A stretch of 64,000 bases of DNA from Formicarius rufipectus (lineage: Eukaryota; Chordata; Aves; Passeriformes; Formicariidae): positions 222,266 to 286,265 of the forward strand of contig VXAU01003708.1 in the NCBI GenBank assembly GCA_013399695.1. The letters run 5' to 3'. The position numbers and the translations under genes were made by a program. Under the pieces are notes generated by a model. That model did no database searches. It was given only the letters and a program-made list of their open reading frames with translations, and had not been told where the DNA came from. Every line of letters starts with the position of its first letter. Position 1 is the first letter of the stretch. Below, in pieces: positions 21,901 to 34,000 of this stretch.

Positions 21901-23912
21901 TGTATCTTGGAGGAACAGATTTAAAAAGTTCCTGAAATATTTTTCCGTCTGTTAGAGAGGAACATTACGTATTTTAAACTAAAAGGTAAGAATAGCTGAG
22001 TTTCAAGTGCTACGTAGGCTTGCACTGCCTGAAATCAGTGGTAGAAGTCTTAACCAACGTCAGTGGGAGTAGAGCTAAGCCAAAAGTATGTCTCTAAAAT
22101 CTCGCCGGTAACATTTTTGTGAGTCAATAATTCCATGTTTATTCTGCCCCTCAAATTCGCTTTACTGGGAAGGAAATCCTCGCCACATCTTTTTGTACTT
22201 TTTTATGTCTGAAAACAATCTTAAAAGGAAAGGCTGCTGTTGGAGTGTCTGTTGTATAAACACGTGGAGACAATAAGTGATATTTCTGTATATTTCCTTA
22301 CACGGGGAGCTGGTGCTGCTCCATCTCTGTAGCAGAGCATTTTCCATGGGGAGGGAGCCTGGGTGACCTTTTCTGTGCTGCAAAACTCTCACTCTGTTAT
22401 TTGCAGTAGGCCTTTGCTATTTAGCGGGGAAACAGAAATAGCCCATGAAATTCAGTTCAGCATTTGCTTTGATACGAACTACTGAACGTCACCTTTTTGC
22501 TTCCCTGGCCTGCTTTCCTCGGGAGGGTTTTGTTTGGCTGCCAAGCTGATCAGAGAGGGCACAGATATTTTGAGGCTGAGCTGGCTGCACTGACTGTGCA
22601 TCTTTTAGCAAGCACATGTTGTCTTTTATTTATCAGACTGCTGGCTGTGTTAGTTGTGTGTAAGTACGTGTGCACTCTGCTTGAAGTAAATCCATACCTT
22701 CCCAGTGAGCAGGAAACTTCCCTATATATTCTGTTATTGACTATAAAATTCAGGTGATAATTTGAATCAATAAATTCTGTCTCTTAAACGGCTGAAAACA
22801 AGCCTGTGCAGCCCTGTTGATGGATGGCTGGGCTGCCCCTGGTACTGCTCATTTCCCAACATGCAGTGAAGGTAATTTCACAAGCTTCTGGTTTAGAATT
22901 TTTGGGGCTGCTGCGAACCTACCCGTTGTCATTAACAAGTCATTGTGAGCCTAATCTGTGCTGTGTGTGCTTTTATTTGGCACTTAGGGCAATGTATCAG
23001 AGGTCCTTCCCAGGGCAGTGGTAGGCAGCATGACTAATTCCTGCTGTGTAGTTTGGTCAGGGTCTAGAAGAAAACTGAGAAGCGAAAGCAGGAGAGACTT
23101 GCAGATGTGCTATTTTACAAACAAATTCAGCCTCTTACTACATTCTATGATTGAAAGTTTAATGGGTAGAAGTCTGTACAGCTGCTTAAAGATGAGGGTG
23201 CGGGAGAAACCTGTTTTGATGCTTGACTATGCTGTCCTTTTGTTTCTAGGGTTGCTTTCCAAAGCAATATGCTTTAAGACTTTGAAACAGAAGGAGTAAT
23301 TTTATGTTTACTTTTCTGCTAAAAGAATGGAAATTTTGTGTTGGCTTTTAATTGTCTTCCGAGAACGATCTGCTGTTTCAGTGTTGAGAACAAAATGAGA
23401 GTCCAACTTCCATTAAGCTGGTCAGGCTCTTGGCCATTATTGTCTGTCTTGTTCTATTTTGGATTCAAAATGTTTTTGAAATGCACTCACTGTAATGTTT
23501 TTGTTTGGAAAAATACACTATCTTTAGTATAACTTTTTGCTGGAACAAAGTCAACATGATTAAGCAGCATGGCATGGCACATTTTGCTGGACAGTTAACT
23601 GTTGAATCACTATCATATTATACTAGTAATGTATTTTTTTTTTTAATTATCTCTAGTTTAAGAGTAACAGCACAACTAGTGGCTTGTTTGTAGTTTTACA
23701 TTTCACTTCATACTGGGGGAAAAGCCAGCACAGGAAAGGGAATGTTGTTGCGTATTCATAATATAACTGCTACTGCTTTATCTGCATCAGCTGTAAAAAA
23801 CTGGTGTTGTTTTGAGTGTCAAGATAGAAATACTCAGGTTCACTGGAACCAAAGTCTTGAAAGAGATCAGCTTGTTGTCCAGCCCATCTCCAAGGTAGAA
23901 TTTTGCAGTGTT

Positions 23913-23967
23913 AGGCACCCCAAAACTCTGCTTGCTGTAGGTGGGTACTTGCAGTTTTGGGGTGCCT
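23913..23967. repeat. Perfect 15-bp inverted repeat (hairpin, 25-nt loop)
   Basis: AGGCACCCCAAAACT at 23913-23927 is the exact reverse complement of AGTTTTGGGGTGCCT at 23953-23967, separated by 25 nt. An inner CTGC/GCAG pairing can lengthen the stem with a small bulge. The transcript could fold into a compact hairpin. It is shorter than a typical microRNA precursor stem, and the flanks pair poorly. It could instead be the ends of a tiny transposon remnant. Confidence 0.8.
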
Positions 23968-24609
23968 TTTGAAATGCTCTGTCCCAGCCGGTGTCCTTGC
24001 CCAGAATTTCAGCTTCTGCCTTGCATAAGCCCCAGTCATTGATGTCTGTGGGCTTCACCAGAGAGTGTTTCAGAGAGGTCATAGTGCAAGAGAATAGTGT
24101 GAGTGTCACTGGTACAAGCACAGAACTGGTGAAAATTCCTCAGGAAGGCTTGCAGTGCAACTTCTAGCTAATACTTCAACCACTAATAGTGCCTTTGGAT
24201 CGAGCTCATTTTTTCTGGTAGCATCTCTGCTGCAGGGGCTGCTGTAATGTTTGTGTTAGCAGCTTTCTGCCAAGCATACAAGCCAGGGGCTGGTGGTTTT
24301 TGGCTTTTTTTTTATTTCAGTGGTAAGTGATTATGTAGAAACACTGTGTAGGCTCCCCCCCACCCTGACCTGCTGCTCGCAGCTGCTGCATGGACTGGAC
24401 TGGCAGGTTGAAGGGCAAAAATGTGTTCCTGTGATATATAATTACTCCTTCCAGCATGAGCCAACAATGAATGCTGCTTGCTGTGATGATCGTTACGTAT
24501 ACTGCTATGTAAAACAGAATGCAAGTGTAATGTAGGGTTCAGGCTAGTATTTTAATGTTGTAATTAACAGCCTCTAACAGTAAACAAGTTGGTTGTTTTT
24601 TTTGGGTTG

Positions 24610-24624
24610 TTTTTTTTTTTTTTT
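24610..24624. repeat. T15 homopolymer
   Basis: A run of 15 T residues is preceded by the shorter run and spacer GTTTTTTTTGGGTTG. It is low-complexity intronic sequence. Confidence 0.85.
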
Positions 24625-27600
24625 GCATCAGTTCCCATGAAGATTCTTCCTTTACAATGCAGGCAGACATACATCTGCAGATGTGAAGTTCATGAGTTCT
24701 GTGTTACTTGCAGAAACGAGCATCAAGAACAAACAAATGCCTTTTTTGCAGACCCTTTTTCTCTTACTCTAGACCACCTCAGGTTTGGGGTCAGGTGTCT
24801 GGAGACCAGTCCTGCAGTTGGTATTTCACAGGGACATTACGGCTGAGGGAAACAGCTGCACTGGAGACGATGCAGCAGTTCCCACCTCTGGGAAGAACTG
24901 GATTCATCCTTCCTAGCTGCTCCCCAAAACACGGGGATCTGGAGTCACAGGTACGTTGCACCTTCATTTGTGCTGCTCTTCTGACACAGAATGGGCACAG
25001 ACCCACCTGAACCTGCTATTTAGGCTGGTGGGGCTGAGTGGAGCACTCTGGGGGTCTGGTCTTCTCAGGCCATCTCGTGACGCTGCTCATGAAGAGGCCA
25101 CTGAAATTTTGGGGAGTTGGAAGGATGTTTGTTTAAGCCTACGAAGGCAGTCTTTGTGTGCAAGGTTTATGTGCCTGGTTTGGCCTACTGTTACTTTGAA
25201 TTTGTTTGTGGTGAAGTCTAAGATAATTTAGGTGGATATTAGTATTTTGAGTTCCTGGAAGGATGTTGATCAACTTTGAGGTATTTTGACGCTGGAAGCT
25301 TGCCAAGTTTAATGTGTTTAAAGCAGTATGATGATAACATAGTATATAACTTGTAATCCAAATACTGAAACGCTGTTTCTTCTCTTTGCAACTTTGTGAC
25401 AACACAAACTTATAAATGAATTGGGGGGAACCTATGGTAGGGCAGGGGCTTTGGTGTCTGAAGATCAGAGAAAAGTGATAAAAAGTGGGAACAGCTGGAT
25501 TGTCACAGAGGAAGAATGGTAGAATGGAGATGAGAACATCCAATACGTGTTACTAATGTTATGCCAGCCATCCTGTTGCAACATGTAAAGGCATAAAGAA
25601 AATAGGGATCATTGTGATCCTTTCTGGAGGAGAAGCAGCTAGCTAGGAAACTTGGGATTGGAGGTAAATCAGCTGAGAACTGTTTCAGAGTGAGAAGATG
25701 GGAGCAGATGTCAGATCGTGAGAGATTGGGAATGTGTGGTCCTCATGCTTTAAACTGGGAGGTCACAGCAATGTTGTAGAGATGGAAAAGGATCATTGAA
25801 ATCTCTGAGTGGGAGAGTCTGGCTGAGCATGTTTTTTGCCCATTTACTATTTCCTTTCAGGATTCTTTGGGTTTTATCTAAATAAAGGAGAGAGTTTATA
25901 TAAAGTATGACTCTGGAAATGCTTTTCCTGGATGTGTCTTTGCATGGTAATAAGCAGCTGTAAAGCCAAATTAGGAATACAAACCTTTCTATAATTGTGA
26001 ACTTCAGCCTGGATAAATAACAATTGCAACCTGAGAGAATGAATTTGGAATGGTATTGACATGTGTACACATGCAGGAGGGAATAATCTTACAGTAAAGC
26101 GAAGGGGGAAAAAAACCTCATATGGGCTGTTCATTGGAAGCTGGAAGGAGTTCAGGGGGGTGTGGGTCTCTTGCAGTGTGTCTCCTGGGATGCCATTAAC
26201 TGCTTCATTTGGGTTTCTGCTCTGTCTAGCAATCTTTGTTTTGTTTGTACCAAATATTTACAATTCTGCCCAAGCTCAACCAGCTAAAGGCACGTCTCAG
26301 ATGTCAGTCTGTCTAGTGAAGCCACAGACATGGTTTAGAAGAGTTGCTGGGACCATTTATTTGTTTATTGCTGTTGTAACACGAAGGTTGCTATCTGATA
26401 AATAATTATTCCACCCTTGGAGAAGGTACATTGTAAATCTGTTAAGCTGCTCCTTTGTTTGTTAGGCTTGTGCATAATGAGTTTGGAATTTAAGATTAGT
26501 AGTATGCTGTGCAAACTGCTCATTTCGTGACCTCATCCTCTGCTCAGCTCGCCTGCCTGTCCACCTGTCACATCCTGTTGGACACTTAGGGCTATATTCA
26601 TTAAGGGAACTTGGGTTTAGCATTGCATCATGTCATTTTTGTGTTCTGCTGCCTAGTGGAACTAAAAAAACCCCATGAGGTGGTTGTTTGGGTTCCTTAA
26701 AGAACTCATGGGGGGGAAGGTGGTTTCAAAGAAGGCTTGTGAACACTGGCCTGTGGAGTGGGGGATTGGCCAAGTCATCCAGGGAGGGGTGCAAGAGGCT
26801 AGTGTTGGTGCCAAATGCTGTCCCTTGAAGATTGGGTTGTCAGCTCTAGGTGAGCTGTTGCTAAACCTTCCTTGGAGTGACGTGCCCAAGACAGGTGTGC
26901 TCTTACAGAAATGAGGAAGAGCAGGTAGTGTGACATCCCCCTACTATGGCTTTATCCACTCAGCACATAAAAGTTTTGAGTTCCAGTCCTGACTGTGACT
27001 CAAGACACAGGATTGAAAGTGCCCACTATCCTTTGGAGTGCCCAAAACCAATAAACTTCTTAGAGGTGTGTTTTTTGCTGAAGCCACTCTTTCACCTTGT
27101 ATAATACTGATTGAGCCTGGCAGGAGCAGGAGTGACTTGGTGTAGCACAAGGGAGTGACTATTTGCATGGGATGGTTCTCGCCTTCCTTCAGAAAACAGC
27201 TACTTGTACAAAGTGGGGCAGCTCTACCAGGAGGCTAGTCAGATGTGCTCAGAAATGAATTAGTTTTCAGCTCCATCTGTTTCTAAAAAGTAGGTGTCCA
27301 AATCTCTGTAGTTGAGGTCACAACATAAATTGTGGGGACATGCTTGAAATAAGAGTGGTGATATTTGAGGCAGAGATAGTTGGATGAAGGGAAGAAGTCT
27401 TTAGGGTTATGGGAACCAGAGAATCCTTAACTGTTGCAGGAAGGCAAGGAATTTGAAGGGTGGTATGGACTCTGATGGCTAAAAGGCCTCTCAGAGTGGT
27501 GTATGTTGGTGAGGAAGCTTCAGGCAAAGGTGGATATTAAGAGTGACGACAAGTATATGTTATTTCTTGGAAGTGCTTAATTTTTTAGGAATGTGAAGTC

Positions 27601-30550
27601 ACTTGTGGTACAGCAAGAGAACCTTGAATCTATGTAGAAGTGAGTTACAAAGGAGTAATGTGAGGCAGGAGATGAAATTATGTCTATCATAAACTTGTTT
27701 TTTGATTTAGCTTGTTGCGCAATTTACAGTTTCAATCTAATTGCAAAACTATTCTGCAAGTGATAATTTGGTTCCCAGGTAAAGCAACTTTTGATACAAT
27801 ACAAAGCTGTGCTGTAGAAGCTGTGAAGGTGCCCTGTAGATTCTGTGGACCACCAAGGACTTCATGTTTTTTAAGTGTGGTGAGTAAGGTAGAAAATCAT
27901 GAAATGGATCTGCCTGTTATGAAAGTCTCAGTGGTCCTGAAAACCTGCCACAAAAGCAGGGCTGGCTGGAAGGGGCCTGGTCCTGCTGCACATTTGAAGA
28001 GCTGGGGAGGATATTACTTGCAACCTTTTCGGTACTTCCCAAGGGAATTGGACACCCTACCTTTACAGCATCTGGGAGAGATCTCTCTGAGCAGGCAGTA
28101 ATTGCTGTCTTTGCAAATGAGTCCTTGTTTGTGGAGGAGGCTTAATCATCCCTCATTTAGCTGTTCTAATGAAGGTGCCTGTAAGAGTTGTGCTGGGGTA
28201 CCTCAATCTCCACAGGACAAAACCTCCCTTCTGTGTGTATGCAGTGGCCTCTCACTGTTCTTGGGGGGAGGGGGTGTCCTTGGCTCTCAGGTGGGATCTT
28301 CAGGGACTTGCTCTTTGAAACTGTTGACCAGTTGGGGTGTTGCTTTGCAGCACCACTTGAGACTATAAATAGCCCTGCAGAGGAACAGGTCCAGTGATCT
28401 TGTGTTCCCAAATGCTGTTCTGCTGTGCTGAGTGTCACACTGGGCACCAGCTCCATGAAAGGGGCTGATGAGGAAAGGTGGCTGTTGCAGCTGAAGCTGC
28501 AGCTGGAGCACCTCGATGGTGGCTTCATCAGTTGGTGATCCCACAGTTTTCATACCCAGAGCTTCTCCTGCGCAGCTGTCTTGGGCAGGCATGGAGAAAG
28601 GGACACTTGGACACCAACAGGTCTTCCTCTTCCAAAGAATTGCAAGAGCATCAGTGTGCTACTGCTGTAGTGCATCCTTCAGCAGGTCCTAGTGATAGTT
28701 CTGTGTCTGCCTTCCTGGCTGGATGATGAGGCAATCCAGCAGTGCTTCATGGAAAAACATCAATGATCTATAGAAGAAATGCTTTAGTGATTTCCTGCAG
28801 TTTAAGAAACTCAGTTTAAGTACTGGGTTTGTTCGCTTGCCTCTTTTCCTCTGGTATTTTTGAGATGTGCTCAGGGATGGTACTGGTTTGTGTGGTTACC
28901 AGTCTCCTCCCCTGCCATGGGATAACTCCTGCCCCGTTGCTATGAAACCTTTTAGTGAGATACCATGTAGAAGGGATGAATATCCATCTGTAACTGCAGA
29001 GAGATATTTTTTCATGGCTCGTCTTTTGCTGATTTTCTGATCAGTTTTCTGATTCTGCTGGTGGTGGATTTGAGTGATTTCAGGTGTTGTCATATAACTA
29101 TGTGATGCTTGTTTCCCATCTGTAATATAGTTGCTTTGCATTGAGATTTATTAAATAGCACAGCATAGAAAATTGCAGTATCTGTCCTCATCTCTTTTCA
29201 GTGGGTTAGTTTTTTGTGGCAAGGACTTTCACAGCTCTTGAAATTCTAAATCTCTAATCACTGTTTAATCGAAGACAGTTTCCCCTGTATTTAAGAGCCA
29301 GAGAATCAGGCTATGCTGTGGAGAAAATAGCCAATTTGCTAAATTTGGCTGCCTGCAGAGTCATCCAAAGTACATAGGTTGTTCAGTAGGTGCTCTTTGG
29401 CTTCTTGTGCTATAGGAAATGCTGGGTTTTGGGGTTAAAATGGTGAGAATGCAGTTCCTTCTTTCTGCATGTAGGACAGGGAAAATTAATGGTTGAACTA
29501 GGAGCTGTGTGCAATTTGTTTGGTGGCACAGCTGCAGAATGCCTCTGGCAGCAGAAAGATGGGTGCTCCAGAACTGCAAGATGGTATTGATTGGGCTGCA
29601 TTTCTGCAGGAACAAAAATATAACAGGATCAGCATTTGCACTTTGCACTTGTGTATTGTTTTCTCTTTATTTTGTGTATTTACAAAATGCTATACTATGC
29701 AAACTGCTGGTTTAGTATTTTCTGTGGAATGAAAACCATCTGGATAATTTTCCTGAATTTTATCGACGTTTTTGGTAACAGGCTCTTTTCTGTTGCCTTG
29801 CATCTATGTAGGTAAAAATGAGAATTTGAATTAAAATTCAGGGAGGTGTCTATGAGATGGAATTTTAGAAACAATTTGGGCTTGTTTAAGGGTGTGAAAG
29901 TAGTTGAAATATTAAAATGATATGTAGTGTCTCCCAAAAGCATTCTTCCTGAGCCAATGCCTACATAGTCTGTCCTCCCCCCTAAATGTACTTTAAATCC
30001 TTGATGTAGTGGGAGCTGCAAGCTAAGAAAGCATCCAATGTTCAGGCTGAGGCTATTTTGAAAGAGATCAACCTTAAGCACCAGCTGAAGTTGAGCTTAT
30101 GTTTAATGATCTGCCTCGATCAGACCTCTGTCCAACACACTTCCATGTAGTCTTTATTTCAGAATACTAAATAGTTCAATTGATTTTGTACTTGTAGGTT
30201 TAAACTTGTTGCAGCCCTTAGGCTGTAACAAGCACACAAGTGCTCTACCCTACTCAGCAGTGTGAGCTGTGCTGCTTGAGACTGTGCTTCAGTTTTGGCT
30301 CTTGGTTAGAGCTGAAATCCATCTTGCTGGATTGGGAGAAGAGTGTTCAGCATATGGCAGGTTGTTAAATCTGATGTACTTTTGAGCCTGACACTGTGCT
30401 TTTAATATGTTCCACTTTCATTGAAATACTGTTTAGTAAAGTAAAAAATTGCACTAGAAAAAGATAACTGCCTAATCTTTTCAGCATAAGATGCAGAATT
30501 AACTGAATTTGTGTAGTCTCTTTAGCAGAGGATGAGCACTATCAGCTGTG

Positions 30551-30564
30551 TTTTTTTTTTTTTT
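30551..30564. repeat. T14 homopolymer
   Basis: Fourteen T residues are followed by GTTTTGTTTTTTCC. It is simple low-complexity sequence in the intron. Confidence 0.85.
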
Positions 30565-30893
30565 GTTTTGTTTTTTCCTCCCCAGAGACTTAACTGCCCA
30601 TTTATTTCTTATGTCCTGATGATAGTGTTTGAGATGAGATTTGCATGTGCTTTTATCACAAAGAACAGTTCCTTCAGCCCTCACATGTGTGTTTGCCTAC
30701 TGTGATAGCAAGTCCTTTTGTGGCTCCTCTGGAAAAGGAGATGGATATGAACACAGCTTTCTGGACCCAAACTGGGTTGTTCTCAAAGCCAACCATAATG
30801 CTGTGAAGGTTGATATTGGGTGTCACATGGACAGGATCTGCAGGTTTGGAATAGGGTTATTTCCAACAGTCTGAAGTTTTCTTAGTGGCTTTA

Positions 30894-31060
30894 CAGACTC
30901 ACAGAGTCATTCAGATGACACCTCTGGAGATTGTCTTGTCCAGCTTCATTGCTCATCATTGAGTAGCTGCTCAGATCCATATCACATATTCATCTTCAAA
31001 GACAGAGAGACTTCATAACTTCTCTGGGTGACTTGTTCCAGTACTGATGACTCCACAATT
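30894..31060 (-). mobile_element. Old CR1 LINE 3'-end fragment, - orientation
   Basis: ACAGACTCACAGAGTCATTC, then ACACCTCTGGAGATTGTCTTGTCCAGC, and further on GGGTGACTTGTTCCAGTACTG follow the order of a reverse-complemented CR1 3' end. In that pattern an 'ACAGAATCAT' start is followed by 'AAGACCTC...ATCAT..AGTCCAAC' and 'GGGCAACCTGTTCCAGTGCC'. Divergence is high, so the copy is old. The boundaries are approximate. Confidence 0.7.
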
Positions 31061-34000
31061 TAAAAAAAAAAGTGTGGGTTTTTTGTTTGTGTTTTGGCAG
31101 GGTTTTTTTTAGTTATAAATAAACGGTTTTCTGACTTCTCTATCACAGTGTGGAGTATGCAGGAGACTGCACAAATTACACTCATTCAGCTTTGCTTTTT
31201 GAAGCAAGACAAGGGGTTGCATTCCTTATCTGAACTGCTGGGATTTGCCCTAAAAGAAGTGGATTGTACTGGTGTAGTTAAAGACCTCGTGGACAAAATT
31301 TGTGTCCTTTTCAGTTGTGACTCAAGGACCACCAGGTTTTCTTACTCATCTTGATTCAGTCCTGTTTGACACGGGCTCTGTCATTCCCCATTGTGGATGG
31401 ATGCAAAGCACCCTACAACATAACGTTGCCTTTAATAAGCACTTTAGTGCAGAGGTTGTGTCCAGTGCTGCAAAACTGTGCCTTAGTGTTGCTCATTGTT
31501 TGTGATGTTATCTGGGCTCTTTAACATATATAATAATTCCAGGAGGCTGTTGACTAAAATATTCCTGTTCTTTGATGCACCAGCACTAACTTGCCTGCTA
31601 TGAATTCATACACTGAAGCTGAAATTACTTTTAAAATAGTAAACATTAACTCTGGTCATTCCATGCTCTGGGATAATTCTAGAATCAGTTCCTTAGTGTG
31701 CTGCTCACAAAGTGCCTTTTTGTGACTTGTAGCTGTTTCTGTTCATCAGGACAGCATACAATGCACTTCATGCGATATTTATTTAATATACCTTGGCTGG
31801 AATTGAGTATCTAATCTTCTGTTGGGCTTGGTCTTGTCTAGACTGTCTGGGATTACTTTTCAGTTTTGTGCAGATTGCTTTTGGCAGCTTCAGGGGCCAA
31901 CAAACTGGAGATCTTACAGAATAAGTCCTTTAGCATAAAGGAAAGTTTACTGGAATTACTAGAAAAGTTTTTGCTTCAGGGGCATCTTCCAGGGTGGAAA
32001 AAAAAAAGTGTGGCAATGAAATAAAAATCTTTAGTGACACTGTCAGTAGCAAGTAAGGAGTCCAGTGCCATGCCATAGCAGTCTTACTTGATTTACCTGT
32101 TACCAGACATTGAGCTGACCATGTGCTGCAGTTTCCAACCTGTGTTTTCTGAGGCCACATTCATTTCTCTGTATTCTCAAGCTCTGACATGTTTGCATAA
32201 TTGGAGTTCACTGGCAATAACAAAACATCGAGTAGAAAATAAACAATGTTTATTGCTCCAGACTTTGTTCCTTTTGAATTTCCAATAACTCTTGAGAAAT
32301 AAGCAGAAAGTTAGGGGTGGTTTCCCAAAGTAGCACTTTTTGGGGAAGAGACTTGGTTACTTAATACCATCTACAAGTTCCAGACAAACTTGAGACACAG
32401 TAGACTCAATGGTCCTTCTTACTTCAAGTTTGTAGATGGGGATGATGTCAAGATTTCTGCAGTCATTTTAGGCTTTTCTTTTGTAAATGGCAGTGATTTT
32501 GGACGGTAAACTAGGGACAACAATATCTGCACTCTCAGGATGCTTATGGAATAATTAACTGTTAGGTGTTTTGGTAGCAAAATTGAGACCATGTGAATGC
32601 TGAATGTTGGCAGATCTTGATAGTAGTTTTTGCCTCTACATGTATTACCTGAAATGAGAGTGTTTTATACCCCATTGCTTTTGTTTGTCTACCCTTCTTT
32701 ATCCTAAGGCTCCGTGGTGTGTTGGAGGCAGATGAGAAGCAGGGGAGAGGTTCTGGGCATTTGCTTATAAGGCCATCACAAAATGCCACTGAGTATCTCA
32801 CTTCAAATGCAAGATTCTGGAGCAGGAGGAATTCTGTCATCTGGATAAAACGTGGGATCCTTCGAGGTCTCACTGTGTGAGCTGCTGCTTGAATAAAGCT
32901 GTTGGGGCAGTTTAACTCTGCAATGCTTCACTTCAATTAAGTCGTCAAGTTTAGCATTGCTTTAGGCATTAATAGAGTTTTACTCTCACTTAAGAATCTG
33001 GTTTAGTAATTAACCTCCATTTTATTCTGGAGTTCAGAAGGTGCTCATTTAGTGCAGCAAATCTAATGTCATGTGAATTAAAACATGAAAGATACACAGT
33101 AATGAGAAGCTGAAACAGAGTAGTGCAGAAATTTGATTATATGCAGTTTACAGGGAGCTGTGCTAGATGCTGAGTTCCTAATGAAAAGCGTTTGGAGGGT
33201 GCTGCTTTGCCTCTGCATTTTCATGGTTAAGGGACGGCCTGAATTAAACTGCGAATTAGTAATGGACTCAGGATTTCTGATATTCCATGCTGATTTTTTT
33301 TTTTGTTGCACTTAGTTTTATTGTAAGGTTTATTTTTGTGAAATCTGGACATGGGATGGCTGTGTCAGTGCAGCTCCCCAAAGGTGAGATGCCTCAGAGC
33401 TGCTTCACAAAAATTGGCCTGGTCTGTGTGATCTGTTTGGTAGCATTCTTCATGCTGCTGTGCCTGTATCTTACATCCTAGCACATTGCTGTTACAGAGA
33501 AAAGTCCCCGGGTCCTCTGGCAAGAGGACTGTTGAGCTGCTCTTGGCATTGAGTACATCTGTGTGCTGCACCAGAGCTGCTCTGCAAGGGCAGACATGGT
33601 TAATTGCACCCAGAAAGTGTCAGGTTTATTGCACATATGTGTGGAGTATGTGCCAGCTGGTAAGTCCTGTACTTTTCAGGACTGGGCTGCTGGCATCATA
33701 CCGGTTCATACAGGCTGACTTGCCTTTGGATATAAGACACAGGCCTTCAGATAACCTGGAAAACTGCACCAGGTTCTACTGTCCAGGAGTTTTGGGTGAC
33801 TGCAGGGATAAGTGGCAGCTTTCCCCGTTTCTATTGAAGACTGCATGCACAAAATGTTGATTATGCACTTTTTTTTTTTGTTTTTTTTTTGGTCTGGGAA
33901 TTGAAGGCTGTGTAAGAGCTCCAGTTCAGAACATGAACACAAAGGCATCTGCAAAGCAATGCTGTCTATCATGCTTTTGCCCTGTCATGTGCATTGTCAT

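Noticed and set aside
28470..28520. CAGCTG-rich stretch with a Leu/Gln repeat frame on the minus strand
   Set aside because: Short, imperfect and with no coiled-coil protein context or exon signals.
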